A stretch of DNA of 64,000 nucleotides, taken from Alphaproteobacteria bacterium (lineage in GTDB: Bacteria; Pseudomonadota; Alphaproteobacteria; Reyranellales; Reyranellaceae). The notes under the pieces were generated by a model. The model was not told the DNA's origin, ran no database searches, and saw nothing but the letters and a program-made list of their open reading frames with translations. Location: assembly GCA_947474005.1 (NCBI GenBank), contig CANJHI010000001.1, positions 27,803 through 91,802 on the forward strand, in the 5' to 3' direction. The position numbers and the translations under genes were made by a program. Shown here in pieces: positions 40,613 to 48,058 of this stretch. Each line of letters opens with the position of its first letter. Positions within the stretch are counted from its first letter, which is position 1.

Positions 40613-41407
40613 ATGCCACTCTTCAAACTGCATGATGGCGCCGAGCTCTACTACGAAAAGAACGGTAGCGGCCCGCCCTTGTTCCTGGTGCCGGGCTTGG
40701 GCGGGGACGGCCGCTTCTGGGGGGCCAATGTGGCCGAATTGGCCAAGCGCTTCACGGTGGTCGTGCACGATCATCGCGGCACCGGGCGCAGCACGCTGTC
40801 GCGGCTCACCTACAGCGTCGAGCAGATGGCCGACGATGCGCTGCAGCTGATCGAAGGCCTGGGCTACGACAAGGTGCACTGGTGCGGTCATTCGACCGGC
40901 GGTGCCATGGGCCAGGTGCTGGCGATCGACCATCCCGGCCGCATCGATCGCCTGGTGCTGAGCGCCACTTGGGCCCGGACCGATGTCTTCTTCCGCCGTT
41001 CGTTCGAGGTCCGCGCAATGATCTTGCGTGAACTGGGGCCGGCCGCCTATCAGAAGTCGAGTGCGCTGGCACTCAATTCGCCATGGTGGGTGCGCGATCA
41101 TGAGGCCGATCTGGCGGCAGCCGAGGCGAAGGCCAAGGAGACAATCCCGGAACCCGAGATCATGCTGTCGCGCATTGCCGCAATCATCGCGCACGACCGG
41201 TACGACCAGTTGCAGCAGGTGAAGGCGCGGACCCTGGCGATCTGCGCCCGGGACGATATGGTGACGCCGCTCTATTTCACGGAAGAGCTGGTACGATTGA
41301 TCTCTGAGGCTCGATCCTACGTGCTGCCCGATGGCGGCCACTTCTATCCGCACGTGCACGGTGCCGAATTTTGTCGTGTACTGACGTCCTTCCTGTTGGA
41401 GTCCTGA
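40613..41407 (+). CDS. Alpha/beta-fold hydrolase
   Basis: A 264-residue alpha/beta hydrolase. The oxyanion region is PPLFLVPGLGGDGRFW, the nucleophile elbow is WCGHSTGGAMGQVLA (Ser), ICARDDMVTP carries the catalytic Asp, and LPDGGHFYP the His. It resembles small esterases and 3-oxoadipate enol-lactonase or RutD-like enzymes. ATG 40613 has GAGGGG at suitable spacing; GTG 40607 is an alternative. It is 3 bases before an M20 amidohydrolase, so both probably act in one catabolic step series. Confidence 0.88.
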   Translation: MPLFKLHDGAELYYEKNGSGPPLFLVPGLGGDGRFWGANVAELAKRFTVVVHDHRGTGRSTLSRLTYSVEQMADDALQLIEGLGYDKVHWCGHSTGGAMGQVLAIDHPGRIDRLVLSATWARTDVFFRRSFEVRAMILRELGPAAYQKSSALALNSPWWVRDHEADLAAAEAKAKETIPEPEIMLSRIAAIIAHDRYDQLQQVKARTLAICARDDMVTPLYFTEELVRLISEARSYVLPDGGHFYPHVHGAEFCRVLTSFLLES

Positions 41408-41410
41408 TTC

Positions 41411-42586
41411 ATGAACATCGAGCCCAAGATCGCCGCCTTCGCTTCCGAGCTGACCGCCATCCGGCGCGACATCCACGCCCATCCCGAGCTCGGCTTCGAG
41501 GAGGAGCGGACCAGCACCATCGTGGCGCAGAAGCTGAAGGAGTGGGGCCTCGAGGTCACGACCGGCATCGGCAAGACCGGTGTCGTGGGCACCATCCGGG
41601 TCGGCAACAATCCGCGCGCGATAGGGCTGCGCGCCGACATGGACGCCCTGCCGATGGACGAGCTCAACACCTTCGACCATCGCAGCACGCACAAGGGCCG
41701 CATGCACGCCTGCGGCCACGACGGCCACACCACCATGCTGCTGGGCGCGGCAAAATATCTTTCGGCGACGCGCAACTTCGACGGCACCGTGCACCTCATC
41801 TTCCAGCCGGCCGAGGAAGGCCGCGGCGGCGCCGAGGCCATGGTCAAGGACGGGCTGTTCGACAAGTTTCCCTGCGAACAGATCTTCGGCATGCACAACC
41901 GGCCCAAACTCGACGTCGGCAAGTTCGCCATCCGCTCCGGCCCGCAGATGGCGGGCGGCGGCCTGTTCGACATCCACATCACCGGCAAGGGCGCGCACGG
42001 CGCGCGGCCGGAGAGCGGCATCGACCCGGTGATCATCGCCACGCAGATCATTTCTGCCCTGCAGACTGTGGTGTCGCGCAATGTCGCGGCACTCGACTCG
42101 GCGGTGATCTCGGTGACGCAGATGCATTCCGGCGACGCCTACAACGTCATCCCGCAGGAGGCCGTGCTGCGCGGCACTGTCCGCGCCTTCCGCAAGGAGA
42201 CGATGGCGCTGATCAAGGAGCGCATCGAGACGATCTCGGCCGGCATCGCGCACACGCTGGGTGGCAGCGCCAAGGCCGACGTGCGCATCGCCTTCCCACC
42301 GCTGGTGAACGACAAGGATGCGGTGAAGTTCATCGCCGATGTCGCCGCCGAAATCGTCGGGCCTGAGAACATGAACCGCGAGGGGCCGTACGTCATGGCC
42401 TCGGAGGACTTCTCCTACATGCTGGAGAAGGTGCCCGGCGCTTTCATCAACATCGGCAACGGCGGCGGCGAGGGTGGCTGCGAGGTGCACAATCCCAGCT
42501 ACGACTTCAACGACGAGATCCTGACCCTCGGCGCCACGCTGTGGTCGCGCGTGGTCGAGACCAAGCTGGCGAAGGACGCCCGATGA
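41411..42586 (+). CDS. M20-family amidohydrolase (hippurate-hydrolase/aminoacylase type)
   Basis: A 391-residue metal-dependent amidohydrolase. The opening IRRDIHAHPELGFEEERTS is family-typical, followed by GLRADMDALPMDELN, the metal motif MHACGHDGHTTMLLGAAK, and the EE pair in LIFQPAEEGRGGAEAM. The dimerisation domain shows GKGAHGARPESGIDP and the C-terminus ASEDFSYMLEKVPGAFI. It hydrolyses N-acyl amino acids or similar amides. It begins 3 bases after the hydrolase gene. Confidence 0.93.
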   Translation: MNIEPKIAAFASELTAIRRDIHAHPELGFEEERTSTIVAQKLKEWGLEVTTGIGKTGVVGTIRVGNNPRAIGLRADMDALPMDELNTFDHRSTHKGRMHACGHDGHTTMLLGAAKYLSATRNFDGTVHLIFQPAEEGRGGAEAMVKDGLFDKFPCEQIFGMHNRPKLDVGKFAIRSGPQMAGGGLFDIHITGKGAHGARPESGIDPVIIATQIISALQTVVSRNVAALDSAVISVTQMHSGDAYNVIPQEAVLRGTVRAFRKETMALIKERIETISAGIAHTLGGSAKADVRIAFPPLVNDKDAVKFIADVAAEIVGPENMNREGPYVMASEDFSYMLEKVPGAFINIGNGGGEGGCEVHNPSYDFNDEILTLGATLWSRVVETKLAKDAR

Positions 42587-42596
42587 GGGCCATACA

Positions 42597-43127
42597 GTGA
42601 CCGACAGCGCGACCAGCACCCGGCACTGGCTGCTCCGGGACCTGCCCTATGCGCTGATGCTGGCGCTGGCAGTGGGCGGCATCGTGCTCACCAGCTTCCG
42701 CGGCCCGACGACCTACTACTACTGGATGGCCCTCGCGCCGATCTATGGCTTGATCTGCGTGATCTCGGGATGGCGCATGCTCGAGACCGGCGCCGAGCGC
42801 ATGCAGCTGGTGCTGACCCAGGCGCTGCACTGGTTCGCCCTGGTGGCGGCGATGTGGCTGATGTTCCTCCCCGAGGTGCGCGGCGTCATCAACGATAACG
42901 CGACCAGTCTCGCCCTGCTGATCCTGCTGGCGCTCGGCACTTTCCTGGCCGGCGTGCATGCCCGGGTGTGGCGGATCAGTCTGGTCGGCGTCTTTCTCGC
43001 GATGTCGGTTCCGGCGGTGGCGTGGATCCAGGAGTCCGCCGTGCTGCTGCTGGTCGGCGGGCTGCTGGCGGTTGCCGTTGTCGCGGTTTTCTGGTGGCTG
43101 TGGCGGCGCGAAAGCGCGCGGCTGTGA
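42597..43127 (+). CDS. Polytopic membrane protein of unknown function
   Basis: A 176-residue integral membrane protein with about six hydrophobic segments: near residues 19-35, 41-58, 76-92, 103-119, 125-141 and 146-167. Not recognised as a named family. It starts at GTG 42597, since no ATG with a ribosome site fits, 10 bases after the amidohydrolase. Its stop overlaps the GTG start of the next gene (GTGA), so the two are coupled. Confidence 0.75.
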   Translation: MTDSATSTRHWLLRDLPYALMLALAVGGIVLTSFRGPTTYYYWMALAPIYGLICVISGWRMLETGAERMQLVLTQALHWFALVAAMWLMFLPEVRGVINDNATSLALLILLALGTFLAGVHARVWRISLVGVFLAMSVPAVAWIQESAVLLLVGGLLAVAVVAVFWWLWRRESARL

Positions 43128-43720
43128 GCGAGATCGTTCTCTGGAGCGACTATGTGAGTCCCTATGCCTTCGTTGCCAAGGCGTGGGCCTATGAACTCGA
43201 GGCCGACTACGACATTCCCGTCCTGTGGCGGCCCTACACGCTCGACATCGCCTCTTTCCAGGGCTCGGTGGCCGAGCGCGATGCCCATCACTGGCGCCGC
43301 GTGCGCTACGCCTACATGGATGCGCGGCGCTTCGCCAACAAGCAGGGGCTCACCCTGATGGGGCCGAGGAAGATCTTTTACGCCCGGCCGATCAATGCCG
43401 GCATGCTCTATGCCCAGAAGCATGGTGTCTTCCGCGGCTACAACGACCGGGCGTTCGATCTCTTCTGGCGACGCGAACTCGATCCCGAGAGCCCCGAGGC
43501 CGTCGCCGCGGTGCTTGTCGCGGCAGGCGCACCTGCGGGTTTCGAAGACTTCCTCGCGGGCGAGGGTGGGACGGAGCACGACCGCCTGCGCGGCGAGGCC
43601 GAAGCTTCGGGTGTATTCGGCGTGCCCAGCTTCTCCTTTGACGGTGAGCTGTTCTGGGGCGGAGACCGGATCGGCCTGCTGCGCGAACGGCTCGACGAGA
43701 AGGGCGTGAAGCGGCGCTAG
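43124..43720 (+). CDS. DsbA-family 2-hydroxychromene-2-carboxylate isomerase-like protein
   Basis: A 198-residue thioredoxin-fold kappa-class-like protein. The N-terminal VLWSDYVSPYAFVAKAW has the Ser-Pro active site seen in HCCA isomerases rather than a CxxC. A helical insert follows, and the cis-Pro motif FGVPSFSFDGELFWGGDR ends the fold. Such proteins isomerise chromene carboxylates in polyaromatic breakdown or act as glutathione-dependent enzymes. It starts at GTG 43124, overlapping the stop of the upstream membrane protein by 4 bases. Confidence 0.87.
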   Translation: MSEIVLWSDYVSPYAFVAKAWAYELEADYDIPVLWRPYTLDIASFQGSVAERDAHHWRRVRYAYMDARRFANKQGLTLMGPRKIFYARPINAGMLYAQKHGVFRGYNDRAFDLFWRRELDPESPEAVAAVLVAAGAPAGFEDFLAGEGGTEHDRLRGEAEASGVFGVPSFSFDGELFWGGDRIGLLRERLDEKGVKRR

Positions 43721-43729
43721 GCGCCCAAT

Positions 43730-44116
43730 CTAGGCATCTGGTGGCTGGTCGATCGTGCGTTCGATGCGCTCGTGCAGGGTTTTGACGGCGCCGCGCTGCT
43801 TCTGCGCTCGCTCCTTGAGCAGCCGCTTGGCGCGCCGGAAGGCGTCGTTCACTGCGAATTGCGGGCTGGAGAAGCGGTCGTCGGCCTGGGGCGTATGGTC
43901 GATGTTGATGTCGATTCCGCCCGGCAAAGTCATGTGGATGTTGGCGCTGAACAGGCCACTGCTACGGTGATGCTTGTCGGGAATCTTGACCGCGACATGG
44001 CATGCGGTCATCCGGCCGTACAGTTGCTCCAGGGCCTCGACATGCCCGGTAATCATCTGGCTCAACGCATCGCTTGTATCGCCGCCCTGAAAGCTGATCT
44101 TGAGGGGTGTTTCCAT
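43730..44116 (-). CDS. HPF/RaiA-family ribosome-associated protein
   Basis: A 128-residue protein with the fold of ribosome hibernation factors. The opening TPLKISFQGGDTSDALSQMITGHVEALEQLYGRMTACHVAV and later NIHMTLPGGIDINIDHTP and VNDAFRRAKRLLKERAQ fit the beta-alpha-beta-beta-beta-alpha layout. RaiA-like proteins bind idle ribosomes in the stationary phase. It is a divergent short version without the long C-terminal dimerisation domain. Convergent with the isomerase gene 9 bases away. Confidence 0.78.
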   Translation of the reverse strand: METPLKISFQGGDTSDALSQMITGHVEALEQLYGRMTACHVAVKIPDKHHRSSGLFSANIHMTLPGGIDINIDHTPQADDRFSSPQFAVNDAFRRAKRLLKERAQKQRGAVKTLHERIERTIDQPPDA

Positions 44117-44187
44117 GTCGATCCTCCCTGCGATGCTTCAACGTCCTTATTCAACGTGGGGCGTACGTGGTAGGTTGCAAGCGGCAA

Positions 44188-45147
44188 TTAAGGTGCCTTC
44201 GCCGGCAACCCTTGCGCCGCGAGATAGGCTTCCAGCGCGGCCGTCCATAGCGATGGCGCCGAACTGATCTGATGGCCGTTCAGACCGGCGGGCGGTTCGT
44301 ATTCGTGAAATGCACCCCTGCCGCCAGCCTGCTGGTACGCGGCGAAGTTCGAGCGGCTGTGCCACAGCGGATAGTACGGATCCTGGTCTCCATAGAGCCA
44401 GATCGTGGGCTGGCCGAAGGCGGCGCCGCGATTGAACAGGTTCGGGTTGATCACGCTCGCGTTGGCGCAGACTGACCCCCTCCAGCCGCCGACGAAGTTG
44501 ATCGCGGCGCGCGGTACGGCGGACTGGCGGGCGCTCCAGGCGATAGCGAGGATGCCGCCGCGCGACAGGCCGCCCACGGCGATGCGGGCGCGATCGACGA
44601 AGGGCTGTGCCAGGATCGTGGGTGTGATGGCATCGATGTCGCGCAATGCGCGTTCGGCGCCGGAAATTGAAAGCGTCGGATCGCAGCTATAACCCTGCTC
44701 GCGGTCGTTCGAGAGGCCTTCGTCATAGCGGCCCTCCGAGCCGCCGCGACCCCGTCGCGAGGGCAGCACCACGGCCCAGCCTCGCGCCGTGAACCATTGG
44801 GCGAGTGTCCTGGGATCGTAGGGCCGCGTGAAGATCGAGGGATCGTTGCCGCGGCCGGCCGAGCCATGATGGAAGATCAGGGTCGGGAAGGGGCCAGGGC
44901 CAGTCGGCTTGTAGGTGATGGTGGCAAGCTTCACATGCTCGCCGTCGATCATGACCGGCACCATCGCCCGATCTTGCGCGGCGACCGGGAGGGCCGCGAT
45001 CAGGCCAACAGCAAAGAAGAAGGAACTTAGTCTCCCGCCGTGGCGGCCGTGGTCGAGACGGTCTCGATCGGCCGGGCGACACGATGCGTCACCATGCTGT
45101 GATGCAGCGCACGGACGGTATCGCTTCCCCGGGTCAGGCAGAGCCAT
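44188..45147 (-). CDS. Exported alpha/beta hydrolase (dienelactone-hydrolase-like); start codon unclear
   Basis: An alpha/beta hydrolase of about 280 residues after a clear signal peptide RLSSFFFAVGLIAALPVAAQ. The nucleophile elbow is AVGGLSRGGILAIAW (Ser), the oxyanion stretch FPTLIFHHGSAGRGNDPS, then LYGDQDPYYPLW with the Asp and LNGHQI with the His. The odd point is that no ATG, GTG or TTG lies just before the signal peptide. The only upstream in-frame ATG, at 45147, adds 38 shadow residues overlapping the DUF6356 gene. The true start is probably near 45030, and a sequencing error or mutation is possible. Confidence 0.75.
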   Translation of the reverse strand: MALPDPGKRYRPCAASQHGDASCRPADRDRLDHGRHGGRLSSFFFAVGLIAALPVAAQDRAMVPVMIDGEHVKLATITYKPTGPGPFPTLIFHHGSAGRGNDPSIFTRPYDPRTLAQWFTARGWAVVLPSRRGRGGSEGRYDEGLSNDREQGYSCDPTLSISGAERALRDIDAITPTILAQPFVDRARIAVGGLSRGGILAIAWSARQSAVPRAAINFVGGWRGSVCANASVINPNLFNRGAAFGQPTIWLYGDQDPYYPLWHSRSNFAAYQQAGGRGAFHEYEPPAGLNGHQISSAPSLWTAALEAYLAAQGLPAKAP

Positions 45148-45278
45148 GGGAAGAAACCATGCACGAAGCAGCCGAGGCTGCCTAGCAGCATGCGCCCGCC
45201 AAAACTGAAGGCCACCCCCATGTGCTGGAAGTAGGTCTCGTTGACCGTGGCGGGGTGAGCGGTGAAGCGGCGGATCAT
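45027..45278 (-). CDS. DUF6356 family protein
   Basis: An 83-residue small membrane-associated protein. It matches the DUF6356 pattern: FTAHPATVNETYFQHMGVAFSFGGRMLLGSLGCFVHGFFPWLCLTRGSDTVRALHHSM. The central hydrophobic stretch can span the membrane once. Function unknown. The stop TAA overlaps the beginning of the exported hydrolase gene, so they are probably co-transcribed. Divergent from the Lrp-type regulator. Confidence 0.85.
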   Translation of the reverse strand: MIRRFTAHPATVNETYFQHMGVAFSFGGRMLLGSLGCFVHGFFPWLCLTRGSDTVRALHHSMVTHRVARPIETVSTTAATAGD

Positions 45279-45368
45279 TGTTGAATTTTACCGGCTGTTT
45301 CAGGAAACGGCTTGCTACCTTTGCGCAATCCGGCCAAATTTTGAGAAATTCATTCTAAAGGACCGACG
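45279..45368. promoter_or_regulatory. Divergent DUF6356/Lrp gap with palindrome
   Basis: The 90-base gap between divergent genes holds the palindrome TTGCGCAA at 45321-45328 and an AT-rich stretch AAATTTTGAGAAATTCATT before the Lrp start. Lrp/AsnC proteins commonly autoregulate at such sites, so this may be the operator; no reliable promoter hexamers could be fixed. Confidence 0.35.
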
Positions 45369-45848
45369 ATGGCCGCGAAATTGTCGCTGGATTCCTTCGA
45401 CAAGAAGATTCTGGATTGCCTGCAGGACAATTCGGACATGCCTCTCGCCGAGATCTCCCGCCGGGTCGGGCTGTCGACGACGCCGTGCTGGCGGCGCATC
45501 AACCGGCTGCAGGAGCAGGGCATCATCCGTGCGCGAGTGGCTCTGCTGAACCGCAAGGCGGTGAACGCCGGAGTGACGGTGTTCGTGGCTGTGCGCACTG
45601 CCCAGCACACGGCCGTATGGCTCGGCCGCTTCGCCAAGGCCGTGGCATCGTTTCCCGAAGTGATCGACTGCTACCGTATGAGCGGCGAGATCGACTATCT
45701 GATCCGCCTCGCGCTGCCCGACATCGAGGCCTACGACGCCTTCTACAAGCGCCTGATCGCCAAGGTCGACCTCAGCGACGTCACCTCCATGTTCGCCATG
45801 GAGGAAATCAAGTCCACCACGCGGCTCCCGCTTTCCTACCTCCCCTAG
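45369..45848 (+). CDS. Lrp/AsnC-family transcriptional regulator
   Basis: A 159-residue regulator. The DNA-binding domain is LDSFDKKILDCLQDNSDMPLAEISRRVGLSTTPCWRRINRLQEQGIIR (residues 7-54), and the ligand-binding RAM domain follows, with FPEVIDCYRMSGEIDYLIRLALPDIEAYDAF. Lrp proteins respond to amino acids and often control neighbouring genes. Its likely targets are the divergent DUF6356/hydrolase pair or the dehydrogenase gene 61 bases downstream. AAAGGA lies before the ATG. Confidence 0.93.
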   Translation: MAAKLSLDSFDKKILDCLQDNSDMPLAEISRRVGLSTTPCWRRINRLQEQGIIRARVALLNRKAVNAGVTVFVAVRTAQHTAVWLGRFAKAVASFPEVIDCYRMSGEIDYLIRLALPDIEAYDAFYKRLIAKVDLSDVTSMFAMEEIKSTTRLPLSYLP

Positions 45849-45909
45849 CCTCGGGCCGACCCGGGCTCTAGGATCGCCCCAGTTCGACCTAGGAAAAGCA
45901 GGGGAAACG

Positions 45910-46905
45910 ATGAACACGGGCCCGAATACTGGCAAGAATCGCAAGAAGGTGCTGATCGTCGGCCGCATGCCGCAGGCCGGCCTCGACGTCCTGAAGAAAC
46001 GCGACGACGTCGATTTCGAGATCCTGGCCGACGATACGGTTCCGTCGCTGCACCCCAAGCTCAAGGACGCCAATGCCGTGACCCTGGGCGGCACGGCCTT
46101 CCGCCAAGCCGAACTCGACGCCGCGCCCGGCATGATGGTGGTGGCCCGCCTCGGCGTCGGCTTCGATGCCGTCGAGGTGCCGGCCCTCAACAAGCGCAAG
46201 ATCCCGCTCATGACCACGGGCATCGCCAACTCCGTGTCGGTGGCCGAGCATGCGATGTACATGCTGCTGGCCTCGGCTCGCCTGGTGAAGAAGTACGACC
46301 GCTTCGTGCGCGAGGGCGGCTGGGGCCAGCGCCTCGCCGACCTGCCGGCCGATCTTTCCGGCAAGTCGATCCTGGTGGTCGGCATGGGCCGCATCGGCTC
46401 GCGCACCGTGAAGCGCTGCGCCGCCTTCGAGATGGACGTCCTCGTGCTCGACCCCAACATCTCCGAGGCCGAGATCAAGAAGGCAGGCGCCACCAAGGTG
46501 AAAGATCTGAAGGCAACCCTGCCCAAGGTCGACTTCGTCTCGGTGCATTGCCCCAAGGCGCCCGAGACGATCGACATGTTCAACACCGAGACGCTGGCGC
46601 TGATGAAGCCCGACGCCTTTCTGGTGAACACCGCGCGCGGCGGCATCATCAATGAGGACGCGCTCTACAAGGCGCTCTCCACCGGCAAGCTGCGCGGTGC
46701 CGGCCTCGACGTGCTCAACAAGGAGCCGCCCGATCCGACCAACAAGCTGTTCAGCCTGGAGAACGTGATCTTCAGCCCGCACATGGCCGGCGTCACCAAG
46801 GAAGCGAGCGACCGCATGGCGGTGACCGCCATCGAAAACATCCTGAGCGTCTTCGACGGCCGTCCCAACGCCGCCCATTGCGTGAACAAGGAAGTGCTGG
46901 GCTGA
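45910..46905 (+). CDS. D-isomer-specific 2-hydroxyacid dehydrogenase (phosphoglycerate-dehydrogenase-like)
   Basis: A 331-residue NAD-dependent dehydrogenase. The catalytic core shows RLGVGFDAVEVPALNKRKIP, SVSVAEHAMYMLLASAR, the Rossmann motif VVGMGRIGSRTVKRCAAFEMDVLVLDP, the Arg region LVNTARGGIINEDALYKAL, the Glu in LDVLNKEPPDP, and the His in SPHMAGVT. It could make 3-phosphohydroxypyruvate or reduce another 2-ketoacid; no ACT domain is present, so serine synthesis is uncertain. A strong hairpin follows the stop. Confidence 0.92.
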   Translation: MNTGPNTGKNRKKVLIVGRMPQAGLDVLKKRDDVDFEILADDTVPSLHPKLKDANAVTLGGTAFRQAELDAAPGMMVVARLGVGFDAVEVPALNKRKIPLMTTGIANSVSVAEHAMYMLLASARLVKKYDRFVREGGWGQRLADLPADLSGKSILVVGMGRIGSRTVKRCAAFEMDVLVLDPNISEAEIKKAGATKVKDLKATLPKVDFVSVHCPKAPETIDMFNTETLALMKPDAFLVNTARGGIINEDALYKALSTGKLRGAGLDVLNKEPPDPTNKLFSLENVIFSPHMAGVTKEASDRMAVTAIENILSVFDGRPNAAHCVNKEVLG

Positions 46906-46917
46906 CGCACCCTGTCG

Positions 46918-46956
46918 TCCTGAGTCGCGCGGGGGTTACCCCCGCGCGACTCAGGA
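46918..46956. terminator. Perfect 18-bp hairpin, bidirectional terminator candidate
   Basis: TCCTGAGTCGCGCGGGGG at 46918-46935 pairs perfectly with its reverse complement at 46939-46956 across a TTA loop. It lies between convergent genes ending at 46905 and 46972, the expected place for a shared terminator. A T-run is lacking. Its GTCGTCCTGAG edge relates it to the dispersed repeats at 6377 and 49111. Confidence 0.75.
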
Positions 46957-46971
46957 TCACAAGGCTTCGTC

Positions 46972-47793
46972 CTAACCCTTCACGAACGCCAGCAAGTCGG
47001 CGTTGAGCTGGTCCTTGTGGATGATCGCGAGCCCATGAGGGCCGCCCGGATAGATCTTTAACGTGGCACCCTTGACCAGTTGCACCGAGTGCTGCGCGGC
47101 AGCGCCGATCGGCACGATCTGGTCGTCGTCGCCGTGGATCAGCAGCGTCGGCACGTCGAACTTCTTCAGGTCCTCGGTGAAATCGGTTTCCGAGAAAGCC
47201 TTGATGCAGTCGTACTGGCCTTTCAGCCCACCCATCATGCCCTGCAGCCAGAAACTGTCGCGCGTGCCCTGGCTCACCTTGGCGCCGGGACGGTTGGCGC
47301 CGAAGAACGGCGTGGTCAGGTCCTTGTAGAATTGTGAGCGGTCGGCGGCGACGCCCTTGCGGATGCCGTCGAACACATCGATCGGCAGGCCGCCGGGATT
47401 GGCCGCGGTCTTCAGCATGATCGGCGGCACGGCGCTCACCAGCACGGCCTTGGCGAGGCGCTTGGTGCCGTGGCGGCCGATGTAGCGCGCGACCTCGCCG
47501 CCGCCGGTCGAATGGCCGATCATCGTGGCGCCCTTGATGTCGAGCTTGTCCAAAAGCTCGGCGAGATCGTCGGCATACTGGTCCATGAAGTTGCCACCCC
47601 ACGGCTGGCCCGAGCGGCCATGGCCACGGCGGTCGTGTGCAATGGCGCGGAAGCCGTGCCCGGCAAGGAACATCGCCTGGTCGTCCCAGGCATCGGCCGA
47701 GAGCGGCCAGCCATGCGAGAAGATGACCGGCGTGCCAGTGCCCCAGTCCTTGTAGAAGATCTCGGTGCCGTCCTTGGTCGTGATGGTGCTCAT
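46972..47793 (-). CDS. Alpha/beta hydrolase, non-haem chloroperoxidase/esterase type
   Basis: A 273-residue hydrolase. It begins [36 protein letters not shown], the classic non-haem haloperoxidase/esterase opening. The nucleophile elbow is [19 protein letters not shown] (Ser), the acid is in [13 protein letters not shown], and the His is in [10 protein letters not shown]. It probably is an esterase or perhydrolase. Its ATG at 47793 overlaps the stop of the SelW-like gene (ATGA), coupling the two, so both may answer oxidative stress, by inference. Confidence 0.93.
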   Translation of the reverse strand: MSTITTKDGTEIFYKDWGTGTPVIFSHGWPLSADAWDDQAMFLAGHGFRAIAHDRRGHGRSGQPWGGNFMDQYADDLAELLDKLDIKGATMIGHSTGGGEVARYIGRHGTKRLAKAVLVSAVPPIMLKTAANPGGLPIDVFDGIRKGVAADRSQFYKDLTTPFFGANRPGAKVSQGTRDSFWLQGMMGGLKGQYDCIKAFSETDFTEDLKKFDVPTLLIHGDDDQIVPIGAAAQHSVQLVKGATLKIYPGGPHGLAIIHKDQLNADLLAFVKG

Positions 47794-48011
47794 GGTGTTT
47801 CTCCAAGATCCTCGATCTCGTCGTCGGTCGGGAAGCGGCCGGTCTTGCTGCGGGTGTATTTGAGCGCGCCGTCGACGGTGACGTCGAACTGGCCGGATTT
47901 GCCGGGGCGCAGCTCGATGTCGGCAGCGCCCAGCCTCTCAAGGTGTGCCCTCACACGGAGGGCCTGCGGCTTATAACCTCAAGCGCCGCAATACTCGATC
48001 AGGACTTTCAT
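47790..48011 (-). CDS. SelW-like (Rdx family) selenoprotein with UGA-encoded selenocysteine
   Basis: A 73-residue thioredoxin-like-fold protein read only if the in-frame TGA at 47979-47981 (codon 11) is selenocysteine. The translation opens [17 protein letters not shown], with the CxxU redox motif exactly where Rdx/SelW proteins have CxxC or CxxU, and continues [35 protein letters not shown]. These are the family's second and third strands and end helix. A hairpin with a GU-containing loop begins 15 bases after the UGA. The stop overlaps the hydrolase start by ATGA. The ribosome site is weak (AGCAGG next to the ATG). The alternative is a nonsense-mutated Cys form. Confidence 0.8.
47947..47963 (-). 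promoter_or_regulatory. SECIS-like hairpin after the UGA codon
   Basis: On the minus strand GCCCTC-CGTGT-GAGGGC forms a perfect 6-bp stem with a 5-base loop containing GU. It starts 15 bases after the TGA, inside the coding sequence, which is the spacing of bacterial SECIS elements bound by SelB. Surrounding bases (AAG...CTT) could extend it with internal mismatches. Structure was judged by eye. Confidence 0.6.
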
Positions 48012-48058
48012 CCTGCTAAGGTGGCGGCCTGGGCTCGCGCCATCAAGGGGGAGATTTT

